64,000 nt of DNA, taken from assembly GCA_910589415.1 (NCBI GenBank), contig OU342638.1:5456001-5520000 (forward strand), given 5' to 3'. Below the pieces are notes generated by a model, which saw only the letters and a list, made by a program, of their open reading frames with translations, had not been told where the DNA came from and ran no database searches. How positions within the stretch are numbered: the stretch's first letter is position 1; each line of letters starts with the position of its first letter. The DNA is from Malachius bipustulatus (taxonomy: Eukaryota; Arthropoda; Insecta; Coleoptera; Melyridae). Below, one piece after another: positions 25,701 through 32,346 of this stretch. A program made the translations under genes and the position numbers.

Positions 25701-28301
25701 GAAAAATTGTAAAGGAAAATATTTTAGACGATTTCATAGACAATAAAACAGCGTTACAATTTTTTTTATTTGTTGTGTCGTTTTCGAGCTATGACGTAAA
25801 CTTGTGTTTTTTTAAATGTAAGTCATAGTTGGCTATGACATCATTCGATATGTCTATCTTTTCTAAATACAACGATATTAAACTCGATATCGTTTTTTCT
25901 GGAAATAAAAAAGTTAGGACGGTTTTTAATTTTATTTCCTCAACTTAACTAGGCGGCCATGTAAGAATAACTGATAGGCCTCAGTTGAATTTGAAATTAT
26001 ACATAGATAATTTTGCAGAATAATTTGTAATCCTCTATGCAAACAATTATACTTAATTAACTACAAATTTTCTAATAGCCATCTAGTAACTCTAGAAAAT
26101 ATTATGAAACATTTGAATATAAAAGCTTTACAGTAGGTATATCACGTAACAATGGAAATGAGGGAATAAATCAACTGGAAGTTACAAATGTTCAAAATGG
26201 CCACCAATATTTTGAATGCATAGATTGCATTCTAGTAACTAATTGTCAAATTTAAAAGTTTCACTGTTTCTGTTACTGTTGCTAAGCAACTGTCACATTT
26301 TGATATGAATATTTAGTCTACAGTTCTACAGTGTAGGTAGGTATTGTTACAAAATTTTTGAAAGATTAGAATTAAAATATATATTTTTTAAAGTTCTTGA
26401 AAACTAGCTATCCCGTTGAACTATTAATTCATATAAGATTGTCAATTCAAAATTAACTATTAAATTCAGCGCCTATTATACCACGTATTTGAGGAAATAA
26501 AATTAAAAACCGTCCTAACTTTTTTATTTCCCGAAAAAACGATATCGAGTTTTATATCGTTGTATTTAGAAAAAAAAGACATATCGAATGATGTCATAGC
26601 CAACTATGACTTACATTTAAAAAAACACAAGTTTACGTCATAGCTCGAAAACGACACAACAAATAAAAAAAATTGTAACACCGTTTTATTGTCTATGAAA
26701 TCGTCTAAAAGGTTTTCCTTTACGGTTTTTCTCTAATCCAAATAATAAGACTGCTATCTCGGTGTAAAGAAATCCGCGGAATTTACTTTATGTTAAATAT
26801 CTAGGAAGCCATGGAGATTTTCAAAAAAACAAAAGCTGTTTCGAATTAAGCTCATAAAACTGCACTTCTTTCCCCATTTAACCGTTCCTCTAACTGCAGT
26901 AGTTTACGAGATCCCTGTACTAAACATTGAAAAAAACTCACCCGTATAATAATTAAGTAAGAGAATAGAAATCATTCTGTATTGTCCTTAAAGTTAATAA
27001 TAACAACTTGATTATAAAACAAACTTGTGTCGGTGTTTTAATTGCCTCCCGCTTCAGCAACTTCACAGAGTCCCCCTGTTGTCTGTACAAGGTAAAAACG
27101 ACGCTGAGAGACGAGGTATTTTTGCCCAGTGTGCGATGAAAATCCTGCCTTATGTGTGTGTAGAAGATTGTTTTAAAAAATATCATACATAATCCAAATG
27201 TATTGTGTTAGAGATATCATAATCATACATAGGACATTGAGGTGATTTAACTAGCTGTACATAGAAATTGTTGTTACTGTAAGTGTTATAAACTGAAACT
27301 AGACAATTATTTATTTTTCGAAAAAAAGCCTTTGATTTACAATTGTGTAATTTCTGATGCCAGTGAGATAATCAGTGGACTTGCCACTGACGCCAGAATG
27401 CAACTATTCACTGCTGTTAGATACGAGATAGATCAGATCGTATGTGGCTTAACAAAACTGTCTCACATTTATTTGAAAAGAACTGCACATCCATGCTAGA
27501 ATCTACCTATTGTGACCTTGAGTAGGCTTTTCAACAAAAATTGAGACTACACCAACCTACTGACTGCTTTATGATAAGTTTTTTAAAGTATCAATAATCC
27601 ATCACGATAATGTTTAGTTTAACAATAAGTAATTGATATTGAAAACAGCATAGAGTCTAGGATCAGCAAATAAATAATGAAGCAATAATTTGTTCCTTAA
27701 ACAAACTTATTGACTAAACTAATTTAGGTAGGTAAATCATATTTTTTAACATTTAGGTACTCACCGTGAAAACATTGAAAGTAATTCCATGAACACCTTC
27801 CTCCTCCTGAGATTTATCCTGCAAAATCTGCAACAAAGGCATTACAAAATAAGAATAATTATTAGTATTGCAATAATAAAGTGTTAATAAAGTTTAAAAA
27901 AACCGCCCAATTCGCATCAGCTGTTCTTGATAATTATAATTATCCTAGAACTGACTGTCACTCGGCGGGATTCAATTTCAATATAAAGCCTGCTGTGATT
28001 ATTATGAAGATTTATAATCCAGCCAGGTAATAAAGGATCCCATAATGTACAGGACAAAATATATGATACAATAATAATAATTATAAATAATCACCTTGGC
28101 TAATTTCTCAACCGCTGGTAATAAATTACTACTGGCGTTGTTTGATGTGTGGCTGTCGCCGTTTTTATTTGAGTCTTTATTACTGTTAGAGGAGCTGGAG
28201 GAGAGTCTTCTTACGATGTTGTTTTTCAGTGAGCTCTCCGTCGAATTCGGTGTAGAGTTTCCCGAACCGTTATGAGATTTATGAGAGTGATGATTACCCA
28301 T
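4435..28301 (-). CDS. TLDc/MEAK7-like gene, first four coding exons (3' end outside window)
   Basis: Four exons with clean GT..AG borders and matching phase read as one protein of about 230 residues that continues past a phase-2 donor at 4434. It starts [10 protein letters not shown], a good N-myristoylation signal, followed by a Ser/Asn-rich disordered stretch (residues 10-60), then an EF-hand-like helical region of the form FNVFTKYLF ... LFEYFRRL ... [10 protein letters not shown], then an acidic linker and a helical segment. Order, spacing and the N-terminal glycine resemble the N-terminal half of TLDc proteins of the MEAK7/TLDC1 type, lysosome-associated proteins reported in mTOR signalling. 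The TLDc domain itself would lie in exons left of the window, so the family call is inference. Introns are 267 bp, about 22.8 kb and 72 bp. The large intron is filled with transposons, none of which removes the splice signals. Confidence 0.62.
4800..4928 (-). CDS. TLDc-like gene exon 3 (43 codons)
   Basis: Minus strand: a 12-T tract then GCAG, exon [15 protein letters not shown] ... KQQCEKYLG, then GTGAGT at 4799. Phase 0 on both sides. The acceptor's polypyrimidine tract lies only about 27 bp from a LINE relic (4955-5690), so the branch point is likely within or at the edge of transposon sequence. Confidence 0.68.
4955..5690 (-). pseudogene. LINE reverse transcriptase remnant (Jockey-like)
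   Basis: The minus strand from about 5680 reads, across at least two frames, [11 protein letters not shown], ..LSKVFE, then [42 protein letters not shown], a YLENRKQ segment and [13 protein letters not shown] near 5045-5005. These are RT motifs 1 to 4 of a non-LTR element. The sequence stops before the catalytic YADD/FADD box, about 27 bp from the TLDc exon 3 acceptor. Inactive because of frame changes and the missing 3' part. Confidence 0.8.
5691..5977 (-). pseudogene. LINE ORF1 remnant with PHD/RING-like cysteine finger
   Basis: The minus strand from about 5920 reads [11 protein letters not shown]..., [16 protein letters not shown] and, after a one-base frame change, [15 protein letters not shown]. 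The C-x2-C...C-x2-C-x4-C-x2-C...C-x2-C pattern is a PHD-like zinc finger of the kind found at the start of ORF1 in some insect non-LTR elements. It lies on the same strand as and directly upstream of the RT remnant at 4955-5690, so both probably belong to one internally deleted element. A host PHD protein is less likely given the broken frame and position. Confidence 0.55.
6067..8007 (-). mobile_element. Mariner/Tc1-like DNA transposon, complete ends
   Basis: Both ends carry the terminal inverted repeat CACGTTGATTAAT followed by a TAGATAGTCT block, about 38 bp with few mismatches (6067-6104 and 7970-8007). Each end is flanked by TA (6065-6066, 8008-8009), the mariner target duplication. Length is 1941 bp. 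The transposase on the minus strand is broken (separate entry). A 5' fragment of the same family lies at 39211-39522. Confidence 0.88.
6490..7668 (-). pseudogene. Mariner/Tc1-superfamily transposase, intron-bearing and frameshifted
   Basis: Starts [14 protein letters not shown] at 7668-7666. Downstream pieces in different frames give [15 protein letters not shown] (end of the DNA-binding part), VDETW with the first catalytic Asp at 7228-7226, [10 protein letters not shown] with the second at 6876-6874, and FNPIEHVWG with the Glu at 6562-6560. All three acidic residues survive, but at least three frame changes or stops intervene. GT..AG segments that restore reading are visible near 7131-7046 and 6738-6670, so the ancestor probably had short introns. 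It cuts and pastes DNA at TA sites when intact; this copy is not expected to work. Confidence 0.8.
8010..8950. other. No recognisable feature
   Basis: Mixed AT-rich sequence without supported coding or repeat structure. A CTGATGA at about 8070 has no hammerhead partner sequence. Lies inside the large intron of the TLDc-type gene. Confidence 0.4.
8958..9240 (+). pseudogene. Possible C-terminal scrap of a LINE polyprotein
   Basis: The open frame contains [19 protein letters not shown]...[15 protein letters not shown]. The pattern K-x-K-x-L-x-G-x-YP, then a DK and a hydrophobic-RG segment, resembles the linker between RT and the C-terminal zinc knuckle in several arthropod non-LTR elements. No catalytic motif is present, so the call is tentative. 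The frame continues to 9344 but loses resemblance after about 9240. Confidence 0.33.
9640..11780 (-). pseudogene. Decayed LINE ORF2: endonuclease and reverse transcriptase
   Basis: The minus strand reads, through many stops and frameshifts, an APE-type endonuclease (ADIICLSEH near 11690-11660, CGDFNID near 11393-11373), then RT motifs: PIYKFGN ... [17 protein letters not shown] (about 10690-10600), a long intact stretch [19 protein letters not shown] ... [13 protein letters not shown] ... [10 protein letters not shown] (10373-10107), and thumb-like remains to about 9750. YADD is intact. The AT content is extreme, typical of an old neutrally decaying copy. With the ORF1 remnant it forms one element of about 2.9 kb, probably CR1/Jockey-like. 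Confidence 0.8.
11860..12510 (-). pseudogene. Decayed LINE ORF1
   Basis: The minus strand upstream of the endonuclease reads [19 protein letters not shown] near 12510, lysine/asparagine-rich sequence, then a conserved ORF1 C-terminal segment: FASRF...[14 protein letters not shown], then YKFKVGIP and a [12 protein letters not shown] end near 11865. The K(V/I)G(I/V)...WP-x-G pattern is common at the end of ORF1 proteins (RNA-binding chaperones) of insect CR1/Jockey elements. Several frameshifts are present. Confidence 0.6.
12582..12808. mobile_element. Small TIR element (MITE), about 225 bp
   Basis: Terminal inverted repeats GGCGGAGTGCTAGAACG (left) and, on the other strand at the right, GGTGGAGTGCTAGAACG, about 26 bp with three differences. 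The interior has no coding capacity. Target duplication not clear. Confidence 0.6.
12809..14985. other. No supported gene; AT-rich intron sequence
   Basis: Very AT-rich. A near-repeat of TTCCAGGACCGG occurs at 14250 and 14572, and a short inverted pair around ATGTTTTCATTCTTA occurs at 14457 and 14683; these may be remains of one small element. Nothing else identifiable. Confidence 0.35.
15002..15565 (+). pseudogene. Copia A gag C-terminus and protease
   Basis: A glycine/arginine/asparagine-rich region ([10 protein letters not shown]...) leads to the zinc knuckle [14 protein letters not shown] (15281-15322, CX2CX4HX4C), then [13 protein letters not shown] with the aspartic protease triad DSG near 15488. 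The frame stops at 15563. The palindromic element at 15651 lies in the following protease/pre-integrase part, where the frame is already lost. Confidence 0.85.
15651..15812. mobile_element. Near-perfect palindromic MITE in Copia A
   Basis: The 162-bp unit is two arms of about 80 bp with almost no loop. It starts GAGCGTTTTCAGACC and ends with its complement; the middle is ATTATTGCAAT repeated in inverse. TAT flanks both sides (15648-15650 and 15813-15815). Removing the unit with one TAT restores the Copia reading NVWVCDKL across the junction, proving it is an insertion. Confidence 0.85.
15813..16877 (+). pseudogene. Copia A integrase
   Basis: Resumes after the insertion with [20 protein letters not shown], an HH-CC-like segment (HRKMGH...CEVC, shortened between H and C), then the catalytic core: Asp in SADVCGP (16190-16192), Asp in [11 protein letters not shown] (16383-16385), Glu in [11 protein letters not shown] frame change near 16257 separates the first Asp from the rest. 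Ends with the [13 protein letters not shown] segment typical of Copia. It would join cDNA to chromosomal DNA if intact. Confidence 0.87.
16878..18251 (+). pseudogene. Copia A reverse transcriptase and start of RNase H
   Basis: An acidic linker precedes the RT start ([39 protein letters not shown]). After frameshifts come [45 protein letters not shown] and ILVYVDDII (YVDD at 17699-17710), then the connection and RNase H start ending [12 protein letters not shown] at the 18252 insertion point. At least three frame changes. Confidence 0.88.
18262..18816. mobile_element. Long-TIR element 1 (CAGGGTGTTAG ends)
   Basis: The ends CAGGGTGTTAGTTAAGTACG form inverted repeats of about 130 bp that include a second internal ACAGGGTGTCAAACTT block. 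Interior about 290 bp, non-coding. The TA context at the right end suggests the mariner superfamily. Confidence 0.72.
18821..19384. mobile_element. TIR element 2 (CATCCGCGGCTCC ends)
   Basis: Ends CATCCGC-GGCTCCTA-GTTTCA in inverse orientation, about 24 bp, flanked on both sides by TATA. The interior has no recognisable transposase. Abuts element 1. Confidence 0.62.
19598..19910 (+). repeat. Copia B 5' LTR
   Basis: Runs from TGTTAGAAGTG to ..AATCTATCA (TG..CA), 313 bp. It begins exactly where the Copia A RNase H reading breaks off and ends directly before the tRNA primer-binding site. It does not match the LTR start at 25413, so the two Copia pieces belong to different elements. Confidence 0.62.
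19911..19925 (+). other. Copia B primer-binding site
   Basis: GGTTATGGGTCCAGG follows the LTR directly. Copia elements prime from an internal part of initiator tRNA-Met with a very similar motif (TTATGGGCCCAG). Confidence 0.7.
19990..20640 (+). pseudogene. Copia B gag
   Basis: Begins near 19990 with [21 protein letters not shown] and [11 protein letters not shown]; after a frameshift it continues [57 protein letters not shown] and a basic [21 protein letters not shown] tail before the expected zinc knuckle. This is the UBN2/gag domain of Copia. A protease-like D-N-SGAT remnant lies near 20856. Integrase is absent; 20881-23218 is unrelated sequence. Confidence 0.82.
20881..22440. other. Unassigned insertion sequence within Copia B/C
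   Basis: No integrase or other domain found where Copia would need one. It holds the irregular tandem repeat at 21480-21715, listed separately, and a G-run near 22301-22312. Probably one or more unidentified transposons. Confidence 0.35.
21480..21715. repeat. Irregular tandem repeat, five units of 40-55 bp
   Basis: Units begin TAAACAGGTRTGA at about 21487, 21539, 21580, 21620 and 21675, followed by an AAACCTG inverted match and AAGGTATAAACAA. Each unit can form a small hairpin between AACAGGT and ACCTG. Units are diverged. Related wording appears near 3016. Confidence 0.6.
22442..22542. mobile_element. Pogo-like MITE end (tentative)
   Basis: CCGGATTATCCAGGTTTAACTG at the right side and internal GCCGGAAACCTG copies resemble the ends of pogo/Tigger derivatives. 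The left end is not resolved. Confidence 0.35.
22543..23021. mobile_element. Fold-back element with ~175-bp arms
   Basis: 22543-22715 and 22850-23021 are inverse copies (CCAGTATTCGATT, AAAATTGGTTGAGAAA, ATGACTTTTTATC and TATCAATATT blocks match in order) with a loop of about 135 bp. No coding capacity. Confidence 0.8.
23031..23218. mobile_element. Short element with ACAGGGTG / CACCCGGTA ends
   Basis: Starts TACAGGGTGC and ends GGGACACCCGGTA just before the Copia RT reading begins; only the outer 8 bp are inversely related. Similar ends recur in other fold-backs of this window (43466, 58093). Low-information call. Confidence 0.35.
23219..24665 (+). pseudogene. Copia C reverse transcriptase and RNase H
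   Basis: Starts [20 protein letters not shown] and [17 protein letters not shown], interrupted by the TIR element at 23349-23750, then [43 protein letters not shown] (YVDD 23947-23958), [16 protein letters not shown] and the RNase H segment [20 protein letters not shown]...[18 protein letters not shown]. It is related to but distinct from Copia A. A frameshift follows at about 24640. Confidence 0.9.
23349..23750. mobile_element. Pogo/Tigger-like non-autonomous element, 402 bp
   Basis: Ends CAGTAGAAGCTCGATTATCC in perfect inverse orientation, TA on both sides (23347-23348, 23751-23752). The interior repeats TTCGGATAA and CCGGATAA many times, the usual subterminal pattern of pogo derivatives. 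It splits the Copia C RT after EPVYI. Confidence 0.88.
24694..24961. mobile_element. CACAGAATAG-ended MITE, 268 bp
   Basis: The ends CACAGAATAG-ATACAATCAGAA and the inverse complement with one change form 22-bp TIRs. It contains a second, smaller palindrome with the same ends (24814-24841). Flanking 8-mers CCTATAAC and CTATATTA are only loosely similar. Interrupts Copia C RNase H. Confidence 0.72.
24814..24841. repeat. 28-bp palindrome with CACAGAATAG ends, nested in the MITE
   Basis: Arms CACAGAATAG / CTATTCTGTG around an 8-nt centre, flanked by AGCCCGC and GGCCCGC (6 of 7 identical), which looks like a short target duplication. Same family as 36169-36199. Confidence 0.6.
24971..25120. mobile_element. 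PIF/Harbinger-like MITE, copy 1
   Basis: Perfect terminal repeats beginning TGCCCGTATTCACAAACG, about 38 bp, with a TAT duplication on both sides (24968-24970, 25121-25123). The 3-bp duplication and the end sequence fit Tourist-type PIF/Harbinger MITEs. A second copy is at 29094-29241. Confidence 0.85.
25121..25359 (+). pseudogene. Copia C RNase H C-terminus
   Basis: After two MITE insertions the Copia reading resumes: [29 protein letters not shown] and [18 protein letters not shown], ending LNLSEF-stop. This is the usual end of a Copia polyprotein and is followed 44 bp later by the polypurine tract. Confidence 0.9.
25404..25486 (+). repeat. Copia C polypurine tract and start of 3' LTR
   Basis: GGGGGAG at 25404-25410 followed by TA and TGAACATTGTTAATTA at 25413, the expected tract-LTR junction. 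The LTR is interrupted at 25487 by a long fold-back and seems to resume at 26945; its end is not resolved (a TTCACA near 27066 is possible). Confidence 0.6.
25487..26944. mobile_element. Fold-back element with ~460-bp arms in Copia C LTR
   Basis: 25487-25945 and 26490-26944 are inverse copies with few differences, starting CAGGGTGAGTTTTTTTCAA. The loop of about 540 bp is non-coding. TA lies at both flanks; the right tip has lost a T (CCCG instead of CCCTG). Arms contain CGATATCG-type palindromes. Confidence 0.88.
26945..27764. other. Possible remainder of Copia C LTR, then intron
   Basis: Nothing coding is supported. The first 120 bp may be the rest of the interrupted LTR. Confidence 0.35.
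27765..27827 (-). CDS. TLDc-like gene exon 2 (21 codons)
   Basis: Flanked on the minus strand by TTTGTTGCAG and GTGAGT. It reads [20 protein letters not shown] plus T in phase 0 with both neighbours. A second AG nine bases downstream (exon start 27818) would drop ILQ and keep the frame, so NAGNAG-like acceptor choice is possible. The segment [11 protein letters not shown] starts the EF-hand-like region completed in exon 3. Confidence 0.6.
28095..28301 (-). CDS. TLDc-like gene exon 1 (MGN start, 69 codons)
   Basis: ATG at 28301-28299 begins [14 protein letters not shown] and the exon ends ...VEKLAK before GTGATT (donor 28094-28093), phase 0. An in-frame ATG eight codons upstream (28325) is possible, but the MGN start is preferred because glycine 2 fits N-myristoylation and the composition changes there. 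The serine/asparagine-rich body has no fold of its own. The promoter should lie to the right, toward 28400-28900; no core motif stands out. Confidence 0.66.
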
Positions 28302-28325
28302 TTTCTCGGTAACAACAACTAACAC

Positions 28326-29090
28326 TAACTGAACTGACCTCCTGCAGGCACGAACACCCTCGTCTCGTCGTCACTAAAACCAAAACCGACTAATTTTCAA
28401 TTTCAATCAACTAGCTTTATTAGCTTTTTGATTTGTCTGGTATGGATGGTGTTTGGTGTTAATTTAAATTGTGACGATGTTGTCGGGTATGTCAAGTTTT
28501 ACAATTTCCAACGACTATTGAAAACAAATATGTAGGTACCTACGTGGTTTATTAATGTGACAAATTGTGTTGATAAATAATAATAATGATCAATAATTAT
28601 TTAACAATTATTATTATTTATTTACATTAACATTATTATTTATTATCAACGCCCAACGGCGCTTTTGCGCTTGTAAGTTTGTTGTAAACGAGAAACTAGT
28701 ATTAAACGTCAACCGTCAACCAACAAAACAACAAACAACCATCAACCATGCCATGCCAGTCATGCCACACTGCCAGGGACACAGACAGAAGATTAACAAA
28801 AAATAACGAAACAATCAGAAGGCAATTTGGCAAACTTCAATTAAAAAAACCGAGTTCGCGCATATAGAGATCCGCGTATTACAAATAAGCAAGGGATGTC
28901 GAGTCTGCGCGTAGCCTGTGCCGCAGTGACGTGCGTGCTGTATTGTTTACCTCTATTCTTTACGCGATTGTTTACGGGTAAACAATTCATTCTTTACATG
29001 GACTTTTTTGAAGATAGAGAATGTACACAATGTAAACAACGTAAAAAATGCAAACAATGCAAATTTATGCTTATTATTGCTTATGCAGTT
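28326..29090. other. 5' flank of the TLDc-like gene
   Basis: Should hold the promoter and 5' UTR for the minus-strand gene; no TATA box or initiator is convincing. A 20-bp inverted pair (GTTGATAA-AATAATAATG at 28569-28588 and 28631-28650) forms an 82-bp AT-rich palindromic unit, perhaps a tiny MITE. The region 28870-29060 shares wording with 34760-34860 (TTCTTTAC / TTGTTTACG). Confidence 0.35.
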
Positions 29091-29093
29091 ATA

Positions 29094-29241
29094 TGCCCGT
29101 ATTCACAAACGATAATTTCCTAAATAATTACGTAATTATTTAAATGAGTGAGATGGAGATATGCAGTTTTTTTGCAATAGAATGAGATGGGGATAATTGA
29201 TTACGTAATTATTTAGGAAATTATCGTTTGTGAATACGGGC
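29094..29241. mobile_element. PIF/Harbinger-like MITE, copy 2
   Basis: Same ends and interior as 24971-25120 (GCCCGTATTCACAAACG, GAGATGGAGATATGC). Flanked by ATA on both sides (29091-29093 and 29243-29245). The tips differ at the outermost base. Confidence 0.85.
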
Positions 29242-29245
29242 GATA

Positions 29246-29899
29246 GTATATTATTCAACAAGCGCATAATGATAACTATTATCCACGAAGATGAAAATTG
29301 CAGCACGAGCCTCTGGCGAGAGTGCTGTAACATCTAAGTGTATAATAGCCATTATGCGCGAGTGGAATACTATACTTTATCTACGAGTATACTTGAATAA
29401 AAATAATTTTACTTACGCTAGAATAAAATTTTTATGTAAAAAAGTTGTATGGATTGCAGTTTTATTTATTATAAAATATGGTTCTCTTTAAGTAAATAAT
29501 TTGGTTATTGAAATATTGCAAAAGTACAGAAAATATTAAATACTTCACTGTCGACTGAAAATTTGTAAAATAACTATAAAAGGAGAAAAATTACAAAATC
29601 AGGGTGAAAGATTTCGTCGCGCATCGTATTTCACTTTTGATTTTCCAGGCAGTAAACCAATAATTGATGCATTTGTTGCTTTTCCCTATATTTATATCAG
29701 GTGGCGTATTATTCAAGATGTGATTTTCTTCCTATATTATTCTGTTTATAATAATTTTAAATTTAATTTTTATAATACAATAATTTGTATTGTAAAATTA
29801 AAACTAAACATAAACAAATGTGAATGCTAGGTTATCGTGATTAGCTGTCACTACTGTCAGTCGACTAAACCTATTGGCAGCGTTCCAAAGGCATCAGCT
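29246..29899. other. No recognisable feature
   Basis: AT-rich intergenic sequence between the MITE and the first 3-kb repeat; no supported coding or RNA structure. Confidence 0.4.
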
Positions 29900-31473
29900 T
29901 GAAAGGACCCAAACCATATAACAACTGCGCATGGTTCAAATTGTAAACTTTAGAGCCGAGAAACGCACCCAATTTTTATTTTTTATTTGTCAAGCTTTCA
30001 AAGCTAGAAACGTCAGTTCTGTCAATGTCATTAAACCACATGTTAGCGAGAATTGAAGTCACACTCAGTAGTCAGAGTCACTAGTCATGTTCACTTATAT
30101 TCGAGCAGTCAGAGAGTGAAGTTCAGAGGGTACGATCAGCTGTGTGTTCCTCATTACATTATTTATTTTTAAACAATGAAACCCACACACCATCATGTGA
30201 GTAATAACTGATTATTCTAATTTATTAATATCGGTTAGGCATTATTATATCTCAAGAGATCAGTTCATATCGTTTAATTAGTTTATTCATTTGTATTATT
30301 CAATTTTGTTTCAATTTGTTCATTTAGGAAAACACTCATGTAAAACACGTGTTTGATGGTCAAGTTAATTAATTATTTCAAGTAGGGCCTAATTAAGTTT
30401 TAATTAATTGTTTTGTATTCAAACAGGAGGTTACAAGTACTGATATTTTATTCCAACCAGCATGTATAATTTGAAACTGCACGTTTTGTAAATTGAAAGG
30501 ATTTTAAGGATAGGGCCCCATGTAGGTACTCATACGCACGTGCACTAACAAAGTTTATTTCAATCCTTTTGGAGACACGCTAGTTTCAATATTTATTTTC
30601 TTGTCTAATTTCAAATTGTTTAAACATGTGACTGCCATATACCACCAGGAGACATGCTTGATTTAGTTTCCATTGTCATTTTGCATTATTCAAATTAACC
30701 TAGCATCAGTTTGTTACTTTTGAGAAACTTATACTTGAATTTTAGCTAATTATTATTTATTTATTGTAATCTTGAAATTGCACATGCCTTTTGACTAATA
30801 TTTATTATTGTGGTTATTATTATTTTATCGAAGCACATTCTACTTTAACGATACTCACACTGCTCATTTATTTAACCTTTCTTTTTACTCGTTACCATTT
30901 CTTTTCTCATTCTTTTATTCATGAAATTATTTAAACAATTTATTTATTTTGATTGAACTAATTTGTACATAAAACCTCATGTGACTTTATTTCATTTGTG
31001 AGAATGCTTGCTTCGATTATTTATTATTATTATTTCCGATCTGTATTTATTTCTAAATTATTATAGTCAAAAGGGTTGAACATGTGTTTTTCATGATTTA
31101 CATTTGTTTGTGCTAAATTAATTCCATTTGTGACTTGTTTGATCATTAATCATTATTAATATTTCATTTCATTTGCAATGCGACTGACACACACTGATAT
31201 TTATTTCGAATGCTTCGTCGAACTGCATAATGTGCTTTATTTGATTTCATTCACGAACAAGTCCAGGAGAGTAACCTGCGATAAACGACTTATAATCATG
31301 AGGTAGCGATGGTGGTATTTTTGGTTTTAAACTGTAACGAAGGAACTTTAATTCGAGTTCGCCTATCGGTGACAGTTCAATTGATTTCATTAATAGTGCC
31401 TGTAGCCCATTTTACCCTTCCCACTTAAGATCTGTCGGTGTGCCAGAATGCACTGGGCATTCGATTGGATATA

Positions 31474-32346
31474 CAGTGCATTTCTTTTTCAATGCACCAT
31501 AGGGATTTACATGTAAAAAATGGACCTCGTGTTAATGGTTTTCCTGGGGTAAATTTCTGAATTTTTTTTTTTTTTGTGGAATCTTAAAACACAGTATTCT
31601 ACACCTTATTTTGAAGATCTGCTACCACTGGGAGCAATACTTATTTAGATAAAAATTAAAAAGTGGAACCATTTCTACTGATTTTTTAAAATAGGTTGCC
31701 ATGCTCGTTCACTGACATCTATCACTCCTGTGACATTTTAATCATTACATAATTATTATTTAAATCAATTTAAACAACAAAATCAAACAAAGTAGCTACT
31801 AGCTACCTAAGAATACCTAACTTATGCTTAGCAAAAGACAGAAGGGAACACAGCGTGTATTAAACAATTTATTTGTAAAACAATAAATTAAAAATCTAAA
31901 TCAAATATTCAAACTGTCGTCCAGAAGCTGCTAAACAATGTCCTAATCTTTCCCGAAAATGCCGCTTTACATTTTGTAATTGTCTAACAACTATTATTGT
32001 ATTAGAAGCTTCATTAATTCTTTGCTTTAGTTCTTCCAAATTGTTTGGTCTTTCTCTTATGTCGTCAAAAACTTGAAAATTAATTAAAATGTCATAGGCT
32101 TGATAGATGTCAGTGAACGAGCATGGCAACCTATTTTAAAAAATCAGTAGAAATGGTTCCACTTTTTAATTTTTATCTAAATAAGTATTGCTCCCAGTGG
32201 TAGCAGATCTTCAAAATAAGGTGTAGAATACTGTGTTTTAAGATTCCACAAAAAAAAATTCAGAAATTTACCCCAGGAAAACCATTAACACGAGGTCAAT
32301 TTTTTACATGTAAATCCCTATGGTGCATTGAAAAAGAAATGCACTG
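31474..32346. mobile_element. Mariner-superfamily derivative with ~250-bp TIRs inside repeat copy 1
   Basis: CAGTGCATTTCTTTTTCAAT ends in inverse orientation, arms 31474-31728 and 32093-32346, TA on both sides (31472-31473, 32347-32348). Repeat copy 3 lacks it at 62238 and shows the empty site. Carries a transposase C-terminal relic on the minus strand. Confidence 0.88.
31896..32129 (-). pseudogene. C-terminal relic of a mariner/Tc1-like transposase
   Basis: Open frame of 77 codons. FDDIRERPNNLEELKQRINEA, then VKRHFRERLGHCLAASGRQFEYL-stop, matches the usual end of mariner-superfamily transposases (RPxxxEELKxRI...FxxRLxxCxxxxGxxFExL). No catalytic residue is left. The start overlaps the right-hand inverted repeat, so the element is an internal-deletion derivative that duplicated part of its end. 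Confidence 0.66.

Noticed and set aside
30326..30360. AAACACGTGTTT-like palindrome in the giant repeats as a possible hammerhead stem III
   Set aside because: No CTGANGA core or stem II lies nearby on either strand in any of the three copies.
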